Shown here: piece by piece, positions 41,942 through 50,662 of the stretch
How the letters are laid out: each line of letters begins with the position of its first letter
Position numbering within the stretch: the first letter of the stretch is position 1
Assembly (NCBI GenBank): GCA_015060965.1
Contig: SUXN01000002.1
Coordinates: 1-64,000, forward strand
Reading direction: 5' to 3'
DNA from: Bacteroidales bacterium
GTDB lineage: Bacteria > Bacteroidota > Bacteroidia > Bacteroidales > Bacteroidaceae
DNA: 64,000 bases
Notes under the pieces: generated by a model
What the model saw: only the letters and a program-made list of their open reading frames with translations
The model's database searches: none
Told to the model about the DNA's origin: nothing
Program-made: the position numbers and the translations under genes

Positions 41942-43399
41942 ATGGCATTGACAATCAAAGATCTCCAGCCTCGTGAAGTGTGGAAGCATTTTGAGGCATT
42001 GACACAGGTTCCACGTCCATCGGGACATCTTGAGAAAGTACAGAAGTTCCTGCTCGACTTCGGCAAGAGCATTAATGTGAAGACATGGCAGGACGAGGCA
42101 GGCAACATTATCATGCGAAAGCCTGCAACACCGGGTCTTGAGGGCCGTAAGGGTATAATCCTTCAGGCTCATATGGATATGGTTCCCCAGAAGACTCCCG
42201 ACAGCAAGCACGATTTCGTAAATGACCCTATCACCACTGTAGTCAAGGGCGATTGGCTCTATGCCGATGATACTACACTTGGTGCAGATAACGGTCTTGG
42301 TGTCGCTGCAATCATGGCAATCATGGAGGACGATACCCTGCAGCACGGTCCGCTTGAGGCTCTCATAACAGCCGATGAGGAGACAGGTATGTACGGCGCA
42401 TTCGGCCTCAAGGGCGGTGAACTCGAAGGCAATATTCTTCTGAACCTCGACTCAGAGGAGGAGGGTGTCCTTTATATCGGCTGTGCCGGTGGTTTGGATA
42501 TCACAGCTACCATGGAGTTCATGGAAGAGGAGAGCGACGAAGAGGATGTTGCTGTCAAGGTGCAGCTCAAGGGGTTGCGCGGTGGCCACTCAGGTCTTGA
42601 GATCAACGCAGGCCGTGGCAACGCCAACAAACTTATGGCACGTTTTGTACGTGAGGCTATGGAGGAGTGCGGTGTCGTGCTCGCAAGCTGGAATGGCGGT
42701 AATATGCGCAATGCAATCCCTGCAAGCTGTGAGGTCGTGCTTACACTCCCCGAGGAGGGCGTTGAGGAACTCAAGGCCATCGCTGCAAAGTACGAGGCTC
42801 TCTACAACAACGAGTACGCTACAATAGAGGAGGGTATCACCCTTACTGTGACAGAGTGCGAGATGCCTGAGACTGTTGTTCCCGAGGAGATTCAGGACAA
42901 CCTTGTTGACGTTATCCTTGCTTGCCACGACGGTGTACTCCGCTTTATCCCTACAATCCCCGATACAGTTGAGACATCAAGCAACCTCTCTATCGTACGC
43001 ATTGCCGAGGGTAAGGCCGAGATCAATATCCTCGCACGCAGCTCTTGCGATACAATGAAGGAGTATCTTGCGCTGCAGCTATCAAGCTGTTTTGCAATGG
43101 CTGGAATGAAGGTTGAGCTCAGCGGCGGTTACAGCGGCTGGCAGCCCAACGTGAACTCTCCTCTGCTTGCTGCTTTGAAGAGAGCTTACAATGATATGTT
43201 CGGCAAGGAGCCCGATGTACGCGTAATCCACGCAGGTCTTGAGTGCGGTATCATCTCTACCAACTATCCCGGTATGGATATGGTGTCGTTCGGTCCCACA
43301 CTCATGTCTCCACACTCTCCAACAGAGCGCGTAGAGATTCCTACAGTAGAGAAGTTCTACTCTCTTGTGAAGTCTCTTGTGGTAAACGGTGTACTCTAA
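41942..43399 (+). CDS. pepD: Aminoacyl-histidine dipeptidase (Xaa-His dipeptidase)
   Basis: 485-residue cytoplasmic M20-family metallopeptidase that splits Xaa-His dipeptides such as carnosine and other small peptides. Metal ligands can be placed: H77 in AHMDMV, D116 in GADNGLG, the catalytic/ligand glutamates in ADEETGMYG (146-147), D170 in LNLDSEEEG, and a C-terminal histidine in HAGLECG. The dimerisation domain of M20 peptidases sits between about residues 200 and 350. ATG at 41942 follows the membrane protein gene by 11 bases; a strong terminator lies 24 bases past the stop. Confidence 0.93.
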   Translation: MALTIKDLQPREVWKHFEALTQVPRPSGHLEKVQKFLLDFGKSINVKTWQDEAGNIIMRKPATPGLEGRKGIILQAHMDMVPQKTPDSKHDFVNDPITTVVKGDWLYADDTTLGADNGLGVAAIMAIMEDDTLQHGPLEALITADEETGMYGAFGLKGGELEGNILLNLDSEEEGVLYIGCAGGLDITATMEFMEEESDEEDVAVKVQLKGLRGGHSGLEINAGRGNANKLMARFVREAMEECGVVLASWNGGNMRNAIPASCEVVLTLPEEGVEELKAIAAKYEALYNNEYATIEEGITLTVTECEMPETVVPEEIQDNLVDVILACHDGVLRFIPTIPDTVETSSNLSIVRIAEGKAEINILARSSCDTMKEYLALQLSSCFAMAGMKVELSGGYSGWQPNVNSPLLAALKRAYNDMFGKEPDVRVIHAGLECGIISTNYPGMDMVSFGPTLMSPHSPTERVEIPTVEKFYSLVKSLVVNGVL

Positions 43400-43422
43400 T
43401 ATATAATTAGGAGTGATTTCTG

Positions 43423-43453
43423 CGAGGTTGCCCAATGGGTAACCTCGTTTTTT
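43423..43453 (+). terminator. Intrinsic terminator after pepD
   Basis: Stem of about 11 bases (43423-43433 with 43437-43447, one mismatch), followed by six T residues. Confidence 0.88.
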
Positions 43454-43558
43454 GTCAATTATAAGATGAATCGTTGGGTTTGTCAGTGAATTTTTTATAA
43501 AAATAGTCTGAGTTGATAAAAAAAAGCACCGAAGATGTTGTTTTTCTTGAAAAAATGA

Positions 43559-43566
43559 TAAATTTG
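43559..43566 (+). promoter_or_regulatory. -7 box (TAAATTTG) for the DUF3332 gene
   Basis: Full TAnnTTTG match, giving a leader of about 60 bases rich in A/T. The -33 element is GTTG at 18 bases, a weak fit. Confidence 0.45.
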
Positions 43567-43635
43567 CGGTTGTGATGCTTGAGCAAAAAGAGTTGCCGCT
43601 CACAAACTGATTAATTAATTAAAAATATTTTTATT

Positions 43636-44172
43636 ATGAAAAAGCATTTCAAATTTACAGCGCTGTTGCTTACTGCAACTATCGTACTTTCATCTTGTAT
43701 CGGTTCTTTCCGCTTGACAAACAATATCAAGGACTGGAATGAGGGTCTTGGCAACAAGTTCGTCAATGAGCTCGTGTTCATCGCTCTCCACATTGTTCCT
43801 GTATACGAGATTGCAATGTTGGTTGACGGCGTTGTTCTCAACTCTATAGAATTCTGGACAGGCAACAATCTGGTTGCTGAGCCGGGTGAGACAAAGATCG
43901 TGAAGAACAGCCAGGGTCAGGATGTACAGGTTACAGCTCTTGAGAACGGTTACACAATCTCTAACGGTGATACAGCCATGAACCTTTTGTTCGATGCTGA
44001 GAACCAGGTATGGAGTGCAGAGTACAACAACCAGGTTACAGACCTTGTTAAACTCAACGGTGACAATACAGCACAGCTCTATGTTGATGGCGATATTGTA
44101 AATGTTACTCTTGATGCTCAGGGCGTAGGTTATGCACAGATGCTTCTGAACAACAGCTTTGCAATGAAATAA
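43636..44172 (+). CDS. DUF3332 lipoprotein
   Basis: 178-residue predicted lipoprotein of the DUF3332 family (lipobox LSSC, cysteine 21). The mature protein begins GSFRLTNNIKDWNEGLGNKFVNELVFIALHIVPVYEIAMLVDGVVLNSIEFWTGNN, an amphipathic region with two hydrophobic helices, followed by a polar C-terminal half with repeated turns (TKIVKNSQGQDVQVTALENGYTISNGD; DNTAQLYVDGDIVNVTLDAQG). Its function is unknown; DUF3332 proteins are small envelope lipoproteins found in several Gram-negative groups. Single gene with its own promoter and terminator. Confidence 0.8.
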   Translation: MKKHFKFTALLLTATIVLSSCIGSFRLTNNIKDWNEGLGNKFVNELVFIALHIVPVYEIAMLVDGVVLNSIEFWTGNNLVAEPGETKIVKNSQGQDVQVTALENGYTISNGDTAMNLLFDAENQVWSAEYNNQVTDLVKLNGDNTAQLYVDGDIVNVTLDAQGVGYAQMLLNNSFAMK

Positions 44173-44193
44173 TCATCAGATTGTCATAATTGT

Positions 44194-44226
44194 CGGGGTT
44201 ACCAATCGGTAATCCCGATTTTTTTT
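44194..44226 (+). terminator. Intrinsic terminator after the DUF3332 gene
   Basis: Ten-base-pair stem (44194-44203 with 44208-44217, one G-T pair) around AATC and a run of T residues. Confidence 0.9.
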
Positions 44227-44270
44227 GTTTTTTTGCCTGTTTATTCTTACCTTAGCTGAAAATATCTCTT

Positions 44271-45383
44271 ATGGAACATCCCGAAAATGACAAGGCTTAT
44301 AAAGGTCTCAAGGTGAACGATGGCGTAGAGGCTCCGGGCTCAATAAATCCTTACCTCTCCACTATGCGCCGTAAGCGTCAGACGCTGTTTTCGGTGAACG
44401 ACTATGTCGAAGGTATCCTTCGTGGCGATGTCACTATGCTCAGCCGTGCCGTGACGTTGGTAGAGAGCCTTCTGCCCGAGCATCAGGCCATTGCGCAGGA
44501 AGTGGTCGAGCATTGCCTGCCCCATTCGGGGAACTCGGTGCGTGTGGGTATCACCGGTGTGCCGGGTGCAGGAAAAAGTACCTCTATCGATGCGTTCGGA
44601 ATGCATATACTTGAACGTTGTGGCGGAAAACTGGCTGTGCTGGCTGTCGACCCCAGCAGCGAGAGAAGCAAGGGCAGTATACTTGGCGACAAAACACGTA
44701 TGGAACGCCTGTCGCAGCATCCCGACGCCTTCATACGCCCGAGTGCATCTGCGGGCTCGCTCGGCGGTGTTGCCCGCAAGACGCGCGAGACTATTGTGCT
44801 GTGTGAGGCTGCGGGGTATGACAAGGTTTTTGTTGAGACTGTGGGCGTGGGACAAAGCGAAACGGCTGTATATTCCATGGTCGACTTCTTTCTGCTTATA
44901 CAGATAACAGGTGCAGGAGATGAACTCCAGGGTATCAAGCGTGGCATAATGGAAATGGCCGACGGAGTCGTGATAAATAAGGCCGACGGTGACAACATAG
45001 ATGAGGCCCGACGTTCAGCCGTACATCTGCGCAATGCGTTGCACCTTTTCCCAATGCCTGCAAGCGGAATACGTCCACAGGTGCTTACCTACTCGGGCTT
45101 CTTTGATTTGGGTATAAAAGAGGTGTGGGATATGATATTTGATTATATCGCAAAAGTGAAGGAGAACGGGGCTTTTGATGAGCGTCGTCACAACCAGTCC
45201 AAATATTGGATGTATGAGACCATTGAGGAACAGTTGCGTATGCGTTTCATGAATGCTCCGGGGGTTGCCGACAGGTTGATGCACTATGAACAATTGTTGC
45301 TGTCGGGCAAGATGACCTCTTTTGCTGCCGCGGCTAGGATGCTCGATTTCTATGACAATATAAAGGATGGGACAGGAAGATAA
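44271..45383 (+). CDS. meaB: MeaB/ArgK-type GTPase (methylmalonyl-CoA mutase chaperone)
   Basis: 370-residue P-loop GTPase of the MeaB group that protects and loads B12 on methylmalonyl-CoA mutase. Residues 96-104 are the P-loop GVPGAGKST; VDPSSERSKGSILGDKTRMERLS (switch region) and VFVETVGVGQSE (Walker B region) are characteristic of MeaB/ArgK. The specificity loop NKADGDN supports GTP. Bacteroidales use this enzyme in the succinate-propionate route; the mutase genes mutA/mutB are not in the window. The stop overlaps the start of the following cyclo-ligase gene by 17 bases, so expression is coupled. Confidence 0.9.
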   Translation: MEHPENDKAYKGLKVNDGVEAPGSINPYLSTMRRKRQTLFSVNDYVEGILRGDVTMLSRAVTLVESLLPEHQAIAQEVVEHCLPHSGNSVRVGITGVPGAGKSTSIDAFGMHILERCGGKLAVLAVDPSSERSKGSILGDKTRMERLSQHPDAFIRPSASAGSLGGVARKTRETIVLCEAAGYDKVFVETVGVGQSETAVYSMVDFFLLIQITGAGDELQGIKRGIMEMADGVVINKADGDNIDEARRSAVHLRNALHLFPMPASGIRPQVLTYSGFFDLGIKEVWDMIFDYIAKVKENGAFDERRHNQSKYWMYETIEEQLRMRFMNAPGVADRLMHYEQLLLSGKMTSFAAAARMLDFYDNIKDGTGR

Positions 45384-45906
45384 AAGAATGCTCCGCAGAG
45401 CGGTGCGCGCGAGGCTTGCTGCCATGTCCGATGCCGAGAAAGAACAGCAGTCAGCTGCAATATGCCGCTCTCTGAAGGCGCATATAGCCGTTACCGGGGC
45501 AAGGGTGGTGGCGCTCTTTTCGCCATTGCCCGATGAACCCCGGATATGGCCATTGGTAGAGGAACTTTCCAAGAGTATGCTTGTGCTGTTGCCACGTGTC
45601 GAAGGTGATGTGATGAACTTCTGTTGTTATTCTCCGGAGAGTATGTCAAGTGGTGCTTTCGGTATAATGGAACCTGTTGGCGGCGAACCTGTAGCGTCTT
45701 ATGAGATTGATGTGATGGTTGTTCCCGGTGTCGCATTCACGGCAAAGGGTGAGCGTATGGGGCGCGGCAAGGGATTTTATGACAAGTATATGTCCCTGAA
45801 AGATTTCCGGGCTGTGAAGATAGGGGTATGTTATGATGTGCAGCTTGTCGATGTGTTGCCCACGGAAATACATGATGTTAAAATGGATAGTGTAATATAT
45901 GAATGA
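45367..45906 (+). CDS. 5-formyltetrahydrofolate cyclo-ligase
   Basis: 179-residue enzyme that converts 5-formyl-THF with ATP to 5,10-methenyl-THF, clearing an inhibitory folate. N-terminal DKRMLRRAVRARLAAMS, the FSPLPDEPRI active-site loop and the C-terminal ATP-binding motif VVPGVAFTAKGERMGRGKGFYDKYM are typical of the MTHFS (YgfA) family. The ATG at 45367 lies within meaB; a later ATG at 45388 could also serve. Ends at a 26-base palindrome shared with the convergent pfkA gene. Confidence 0.93.
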   Translation: MGQEDKRMLRRAVRARLAAMSDAEKEQQSAAICRSLKAHIAVTGARVVALFSPLPDEPRIWPLVEELSKSMLVLLPRVEGDVMNFCCYSPESMSSGAFGIMEPVGGEPVASYEIDVMVVPGVAFTAKGERMGRGKGFYDKYMSLKDFRAVKIGVCYDVQLVDVLPTEIHDVKMDSVIYE

Positions 45907-45931
45907 ACGGGCGGCCTCGAGGCCGCCCGTT
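45906..45931. terminator. 26-base perfect palindrome between convergent operons
   Basis: 13-base arms (45906-45918 and 45919-45931), very GC-rich, start at the last base of the cyclo-ligase stop codon. T/A-rich tails lie on both sides, so it can act as a bidirectional terminator. Confidence 0.85.
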
Positions 45932-45958
45932 TATTCATTCATATGTTTTGGAATCTGT

Positions 45959-46945
45959 TTATGATGCCAGAATCTCCTGTGCGCGTACGGTCTCCTTGTC
46001 GATGGGTTTGTCGTCCTTGATTGCCTTTGTGAATGGGATGTAGACAATCTCGTTGTTCCTCAAACCTATCATTACATTACGCTGGCCCTCGAGCAGAGCG
46101 TCGATGGCTGCCACGCCCAAGCGGCTGGCGAGGATGCGGTCGTTTGCAGTTGGGCTACCGCCACGCTGCAAGTAACCGAGGATTGATACTCGCACGTCAA
46201 GCTCGGGGAACTTCTGGCGCATGCTCTCTGCTACTTCCATGATGTTATAGTCCTTCTCGCGTCCTTCGGCAAACAGCACGATACTGCTGCTCTTTGTACG
46301 GCGCAGACCGTTTGCTATGAACTGGTTGATACGTTCGAACTCCGGGTCAATTTCGGGAAGCACGCAGGCCTCGGCACCGGTTGCGATTGTTCCGTTGAGT
46401 GCGAGGAAACCGGCATCACGGCCCATAACCTCTACAATAAACAGGCGCTCGTGCGATGAGGCTGTATCTCTGATTTTGTCGACACACTCCATGATTGTGT
46501 TGAGCGCTGTGTCGTAGCCGATTGTGGTGTCGGTACCATAGAGGTCATTGTCGATTGTGCCCGGCAATGCTATGCAGGGAATGTCATACTCTCTTGCAAG
46601 GTTGTATGCGCCCGTGATTGAACCGTCACCGCCAATAACCACAAGTGCGTCAATGCCCTCTTTCTGTAATGTCTCGTATGCCTTTGCACGTCCTTCCTCG
46701 GTCTTGAACTCGGGGCAACGGCTTGTCTTGAGGATTGTACCGCCACGCTGGATTATGTTACTCACGTTCTCTGTCTTGAACTCTGCGATTTCGCCTGTGA
46801 TAAGGCCCTTGTAACCACGGTAGATGGCTTTTACTCTGATACCGTGGTAGATACATGCACGTGTGACGGCGCGAATGGCTGCATTCATGCCAGGGGCGTC
46901 TCCTCCTGATGTGAGGATGCCCACGCAACTAAGTTTGTTTCTCAT
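45959..46945 (-). CDS. pfkA: ATP-dependent 6-phosphofructokinase
   Basis: 328-residue glycolytic enzyme making fructose-1,6-bisphosphate from fructose-6-phosphate and [21 protein letters not shown] near the N-terminus forms the ATP loop (G14-G15-D16), VVIGGDGSI (the second glycine site) has the ATP rather than the PPi form (GGDGS, not GGDDS), and [12 protein letters not shown] carries the catalytic aspartate. [13 protein letters not shown] binds the product site. It ends the operon porQ-cmk-ispH-pfkA, overlapping ispH by 17 bases. Confidence 0.94.
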   Translation of the reverse strand: MRNKLSCVGILTSGGDAPGMNAAIRAVTRACIYHGIRVKAIYRGYKGLITGEIAEFKTENVSNIIQRGGTILKTSRCPEFKTEEGRAKAYETLQKEGIDALVVIGGDGSITGAYNLAREYDIPCIALPGTIDNDLYGTDTTIGYDTALNTIMECVDKIRDTASSHERLFIVEVMGRDAGFLALNGTIATGAEACVLPEIDPEFERINQFIANGLRRTKSSSIVLFAEGREKDYNIMEVAESMRQKFPELDVRVSILGYLQRGGSPTANDRILASRLGVAAIDALLEGQRNVMIGLRNNEIVYIPFTKAIKDDKPIDKETVRAQEILAS

Positions 46946-47819
46946 TTTCTTTAGTATTATGGTAGTTTATGATTGCTTGTTTGCAGTTCTCCATGAGCCA
47001 CTTAGGGGTGGAGGTCGCCCCACAGATTCCTATTGATTCCACGCCGTTGGTGAGTGACAGGTCTATGTCCTCGGCCGACTCAATCTGGTGGGAGTTGGGG
47101 TTTACCCTTTTACATTCGTTGAAAAGGATCTTTCCGTTTGAACTCTTCTTGCCGCATACGAAGAAGAGTAACTGGTGCGATTTCGCGAATTCGCCGATAC
47201 CGTTCATCCTGCCTGCCACCTGGCCGCATACGGTGTTGAACGATTTGCACTCTTTGCCTGGCTCTATACGCTCTTCAATGGCGCTTACGATACGTTTGTA
47301 GCCCTCGAGCGACTTTGTGGTCTGTGAATATATGTATGTGTCCTTGCTGTTGTCGATACGGTCGAGCTGGTCGATGTTCTCGATGACAATAGCCTCGCCA
47401 CGGGTCTGGCCTACAAGTCCCAGCACCTCGGCATGTCCCGTCTGTCCGTGGATGATTATCTGACGCTGCTTTTCGGCAGTCTCTTGCCATTTCTGCTTGA
47501 TGCGCTGTTGCAGCTTGAGTACAACGGGGCAGGTGGCGTCAATGAGCTCGAGATTGTTCCTTTTGGCAATCTCATATGTTTCAGGCGGTTCTCCATGTGC
47601 CCTGAGCAACACCTTTGCGTTGTGGAGCTCCCTGTATGTGTCATGGTCAATGGTGATGAGCCCTATGCGTTTGAGCCTGTCGCACTCTATGCTGTTGTGC
47701 ACGATATCGCCCAGGCAGTAGAGCGTACCGCCATTGCTGAGCTCCTCTTCGGCCTTCTTTATTGCGGTCGTGACTCCGAAACAGAACCCTGAATTGTCAT
47801 CTATCTCAATTTTCAGCAT
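46929..47819 (-). CDS. ispH: 4-hydroxy-3-methylbut-2-enyl diphosphate reductase
   Basis: 296-residue iron-sulfur enzyme, the last step of the non-mevalonate (MEP) route, producing IPP and DMAPP. The three cluster ligands are visible: C13 in SGFCFGV, C97 in DATCPVV and C198 in NTVCGQV. Histidines in [12 protein letters not shown] (H41), RAHGEPPE (H75) and the QTGHAEV segment (H129) fit substrate binding. It overlaps cmk upstream by 7 bases and pfkA downstream by 17. IPP/DMAPP made here would feed the polyprenyl synthase coded at 50.7 kb. Confidence 0.95.
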   Translation of the reverse strand: MLKIEIDDNSGFCFGVTTAIKKAEEELSNGGTLYCLGDIVHNSIECDRLKRIGLITIDHDTYRELHNAKVLLRAHGEPPETYEIAKRNNLELIDATCPVVLKLQQRIKQKWQETAEKQRQIIIHGQTGHAEVLGLVGQTRGEAIVIENIDQLDRIDNSKDTYIYSQTTKSLEGYKRIVSAIEERIEPGKECKSFNTVCGQVAGRMNGIGEFAKSHQLLFFVCGKKSSNGKILFNECKRVNPNSHQIESAEDIDLSLTNGVESIGICGATSTPKWLMENCKQAIINYHNTKENEKQT

Positions 47820-48505
47820 TCCGATGTAAGTTTATTGAATGTTTCTACCAGCCAGTTCATCTGTTCTTCGCGTGTGAGGTTGCTGTTGTCAAGAAGCAGG
47901 GCGTCGTCGGCCTTTCTCAATGGGCTTACCTCGCGTGTCTGGTCTATATGGTCGCGCTGCAACACATTCTCCAGAATGTCGTTGAAATCGGGCTTGTCGC
48001 CTCGTGCAACCAACTCGTCGTAGCGGCGCTGCGCACGTACCTCGGCCGATGCGGTCACGAAAACCTTCATTTCGGCGTCGGGGAATACGGTGGTTCCTAT
48101 ATCCCTGCCGTCCATTACAATACCCTTCTGTTTGCCCATTTCGCGCTGCTGGTCAACCATAGCGCTGCGTACAAAGTCGAGTGCGGCAACCTTGCTTACA
48201 AAACGTGATACCTCAAGTGAGCGTATCTCGTGTTCCACATTCACTCCGTTGAGCAGTGTAACGGAATTCTTTGTCTCCGGGTCTGCCTCAAAAGAGATAT
48301 GTATCTCGTCGAGCCTATCGCGCAGTGCCGCAGTGTTGATATCCTCTCCCTCTATGAGCCCGTTCTGCATGCAGAACAGAGCAACGGCGCGGTACATTGC
48401 ACCGCTGTCAAAGTAAAGATATCCTATGTTGCGTGCAAGCGCTTTTGCCATTGTGCTTTTGCCACAAGACGAGAAACCGTCAATGGCTATGATGATTCTT
48501 TTCAT
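47813..48505 (-). CDS. cmk: Cytidylate kinase
   Basis: 230-residue (d)CMP kinase of the UMP/CMP kinase type, converting CMP and dCMP to diphosphates. P-loop GFSSCGKST (residues 10-18), the [13 protein letters not shown] substrate segment, [30 protein letters not shown] (LID region with catalytic arginines) support the call. The open frame extends to 48550 but the ATG at 48505 ([10 protein letters not shown]) is the normal start and lies behind a TATCTTTG box at 48548-48555. Downstream, ispH overlaps by 7 bases. Confidence 0.94.
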   Translation of the reverse strand: MKRIIIAIDGFSSCGKSTMAKALARNIGYLYFDSGAMYRAVALFCMQNGLIEGEDINTAALRDRLDEIHISFEADPETKNSVTLLNGVNVEHEIRSLEVSRFVSKVAALDFVRSAMVDQQREMGKQKGIVMDGRDIGTTVFPDAEMKVFVTASAEVRAQRRYDELVARGDKPDFNDILENVLQRDHIDQTREVSPLRKADDALLLDNSNLTREEQMNWLVETFNKLTSEC

Positions 48506-48547
48506 TGTCGCAATATTTTGTCTTATACTATTTCTTTGTAAAGTTAA

Positions 48548-48555
48548 CAAAGATA
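48548..48555 (-). promoter_or_regulatory. -7 box (TATCTTTG) upstream of cmk
   Basis: Full TAnnTTTG match on the minus strand; a start near 48541 would leave a leader of about 36 bases. It may let cmk-ispH-pfkA be read apart from porQ. Confidence 0.5.
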
Positions 48556-48626
48556 TTGCAACAAATGAACAAAAAAATCCGTAATTTTATTTTTGATGAG
48601 GATTTTTCTGTTGTTCCGGCATCTCC

Positions 48627-49604
48627 TTACAATGAATAGGAGAGGTTGAACAGGAATGATGACGATGATACGTGCAGTTTGCTGTATGATACTCCGAATT
48701 TCACCTTATTTATATGCAGTCCTGCTCCTGCTGTGAAGCCGTCCCATTTGCTGCCGTCAACAGACAACTCTTTGCCGGTCAGGAAGTTGTATCCCAAGGA
48801 TGCGTGGAAATTCTTTCCCAACAGGAAGTCGGCGCCCACTACTATGTGCTTGAGCAGCAGCTCGCCGAATCCGTCTTCGCTGCCGTCGGCATTGTAAAAA
48901 TCGTCCTTGCTCCATCTGTTCAGGTTTACAAGGGTGGCCGACAACAATATCGGTGCGTGTGAGAGTCTTTTTGTTATTCCTGCCTGTATGTCCAAAGGCA
49001 TCTTCTCATGTTTCTCCTCAAAAGCCTTTACCTGGCCGCCGAGGTTCTTTATGGCAAATGACAGGGATAGCTCGCTGTCGGGGTTATAGTAGTTGATACC
49101 AAGGTCTACGCCCAAGGCCATTGAGCTCATGCTCTCATACTTTGAGTATATGAATTTTGCTGTTACGCCTCCACTCCAGCGCTCGCTGAGCAGATAACTG
49201 TAAAGGAGGCCAATCTCCATATCCTTTGCGCTGAATGTGCCTGTAAAGATGTTGTCCTCGGTGTATCCGTCAAAATCTCCATGGTCAATATATCGTGCCG
49301 AAAGTGCTGCGGTAGAGCGCTCGCCGAAAGCTTTCCCGAACATGGCACCGGCGACTTTGCTGTCACTCATATATGTCATGTAAGTGAGGTTGATGGTGTT
49401 GTCCGACACATTAGCCAGGAGCGCGGGATTGTGCATGGACATTGTTATATCGTCTTCAATGATGCTGATGTTCTGTCCGCCAAGCCCTGCGGCGCGGTAA
49501 GAGTAGGGCATCCGCAGTATATTGAATGCGTTTTCGCCGCTTTGGGCCATGCATAAAAGCGGTAAAAAAAGAAAAATGCAAAAAAAGGTATATATATGTT
49601 TCAC
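48627..49604 (-). CDS. porQ: PorQ-like outer-membrane beta-barrel protein (type IX secretion)
   Basis: 325-residue exported beta-barrel protein of the PorV/PorQ group. After a signal peptide (HIYTFFCIFLFLPLLCMAQ) comes NAFNILRMPYSYRAAGLGGQNISIIEDDITMSMHNPALLANVSDNTINLTY, the PorQ signature, and a FadL-like barrel of beta-strands ending in LHVSSSSFLFNLSYSL. PorQ belongs to the surface attachment complex of the type IX system. A longer frame opens at an ATG at 49679, but a promoter -7 box (49654-49661) lies inside that extension, so I take the GTG at 49604, which directly begins the signal peptide. Upstream of cmk with a gap of 121 bases. Confidence 0.82.
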   Translation of the reverse strand: MKHIYTFFCIFLFLPLLCMAQSGENAFNILRMPYSYRAAGLGGQNISIIEDDITMSMHNPALLANVSDNTINLTYMTYMSDSKVAGAMFGKAFGERSTAALSARYIDHGDFDGYTEDNIFTGTFSAKDMEIGLLYSYLLSERWSGGVTAKFIYSKYESMSSMALGVDLGINYYNPDSELSLSFAIKNLGGQVKAFEEKHEKMPLDIQAGITKRLSHAPILLSATLVNLNRWSKDDFYNADGSEDGFGELLLKHIVVGADFLLGKNFHASLGYNFLTGKELSVDGSKWDGFTAGAGLHINKVKFGVSYSKLHVSSSSFLFNLSYSL

Positions 49605-49653
49605 TTTCCTGATATTTTGTTTAGTTTTGTAAACGGATATTGGCAGTGCACCG

Positions 49654-49661
49654 CGAAGATA
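49654..49661 (-). promoter_or_regulatory. -7 box (TATCTTCG) for porQ
   Basis: 7 of 8 match to TAnnTTTG. Transcription near 49647 would exclude the upstream ATG at 49679 and supports the GTG start at 49604. Confidence 0.45.
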
Positions 49662-49820
49662 CGTCTTTTTTTGTAACATTTATAATAATGAAGACCGTAA
49701 ACCTCGGGCGTCTGCAATAAAATAACGCAAAAAAAGCGTATTTATTCGGTGTATATTAAAGAAAATCTTTTTAAAATAAAAAAAAGATTGTTTTAATCGT
49801 GCGTATTGAAAAATATTGTT

Positions 49821-49828
49821 TATTTTTG
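49821..49828 (+). promoter_or_regulatory. -7 box (TATTTTTG) upstream of the TonB gene
   Basis: Full TAnnTTTG match about 30 bases upstream of the ATG at 49858; no TTTG at normal -33 spacing. Confidence 0.4.
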
Positions 49829-49857
49829 CCCATTAGAAAATAAATACATATCGCTAT

Positions 49858-50595
49858 ATGAGTACAAATGACAGACAGTTTAAAGGAAACGAGCACATTG
49901 AAGTTAAGAAAAGTGCTAAGGTGAACCTGGAGCAGCACAAGACAGTATGGCTTTTGATCGGTTTTGTAATGGTCTTTGCCGTTTTGTTTGTTGCTTTTGA
50001 GTGGACAACTTTCGAGGACAAGGATGCAAGAATCGTTGCAACTACTCCTCCACCGGCAATTGAGGAGCCAGAGGTTCTGAAGGAGATTCAGATTCAGGTA
50101 AAGCACCAGCTCCCACCTCCACCTGCTGCCCAGAAGCCTACAGAGGTCATTGAGATCATCAAGGACGAGATTGACCAGCAGGAGTCTGAGCTTATTTCAA
50201 CCGAGGATGTTGTTGCAGACCCGGTAGACGTATCAGAAAATCAAATGATTGTTGTCGACGACGAACCGGAGGAGGAGCAGATTTTCCAGGTTGTAGAGCA
50301 GCCCGCTGAGTTCCCCGGTGGTATGCAGGCTATGTACAAGTGGTTGAGCGACAATATTGAGTATCCACGTATTTCACGCGACAATAACTCACAGGGTAGA
50401 ACAATCCTCCGTTTCGTCGTTAACTCTGACGGTTCAATCCAGGGTATCGAGGTAATCAAGAGTTCCGGTGATATGTACCTTGACAAGGAGGCTGTACGCG
50501 TGGTAGGCCAGATGCCTAAGTGGTCTCCTGGTAGGCAGGCCGGTAAGGCTGTACGTTGCTGGTTTACTCTCCCGGTAATGTTCCGTTTGCAGTAA
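49858..50595 (+). CDS. TonB-family energy transducer
   Basis: 245-residue inner-membrane protein that passes proton-motive force from ExbB/ExbD to outer-membrane receptors. It has one N-terminal transmembrane segment (VWLLIGFVMVFAVLFVAFEW, about 31-50), a proline- and acid-rich periplasmic linker (PPPPAAQKP and Glu/Asp runs), and a C-terminal TonB domain (FPGGMQAMYKWLSDNIEYPRISRDNNSQGRTILRFVVNSDGSIQGIEVIKSSGDMYLDKEAVRVVGQMPKWSPG). The domain is complete, and the protein is a plausible partner for the SusC-type receptor. Single gene, with a terminator hairpin right after it; ExbB/ExbD are not adjacent. Confidence 0.93.
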   Translation: MSTNDRQFKGNEHIEVKKSAKVNLEQHKTVWLLIGFVMVFAVLFVAFEWTTFEDKDARIVATTPPPAIEEPEVLKEIQIQVKHQLPPPPAAQKPTEVIEIIKDEIDQQESELISTEDVVADPVDVSENQMIVVDDEPEEEQIFQVVEQPAEFPGGMQAMYKWLSDNIEYPRISRDNNSQGRTILRFVVNSDGSIQGIEVIKSSGDMYLDKEAVRVVGQMPKWSPGRQAGKAVRCWFTLPVMFRLQ

Positions 50596-50612
50596 AATGT
50601 AGAATAATAGAG

Positions 50613-50641
50613 GGAGGCTGCGTTGCAGCCTCCTTTTTTTT
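50613..50641 (+). terminator. Intrinsic terminator after the TonB gene
   Basis: Nine-base-pair GC-rich stem (50613-50621 with 50625-50633) around GTT, followed by eight T residues. Confidence 0.92.
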
Positions 50642-50662
50642 GATATATTAAATTGTGTTATC

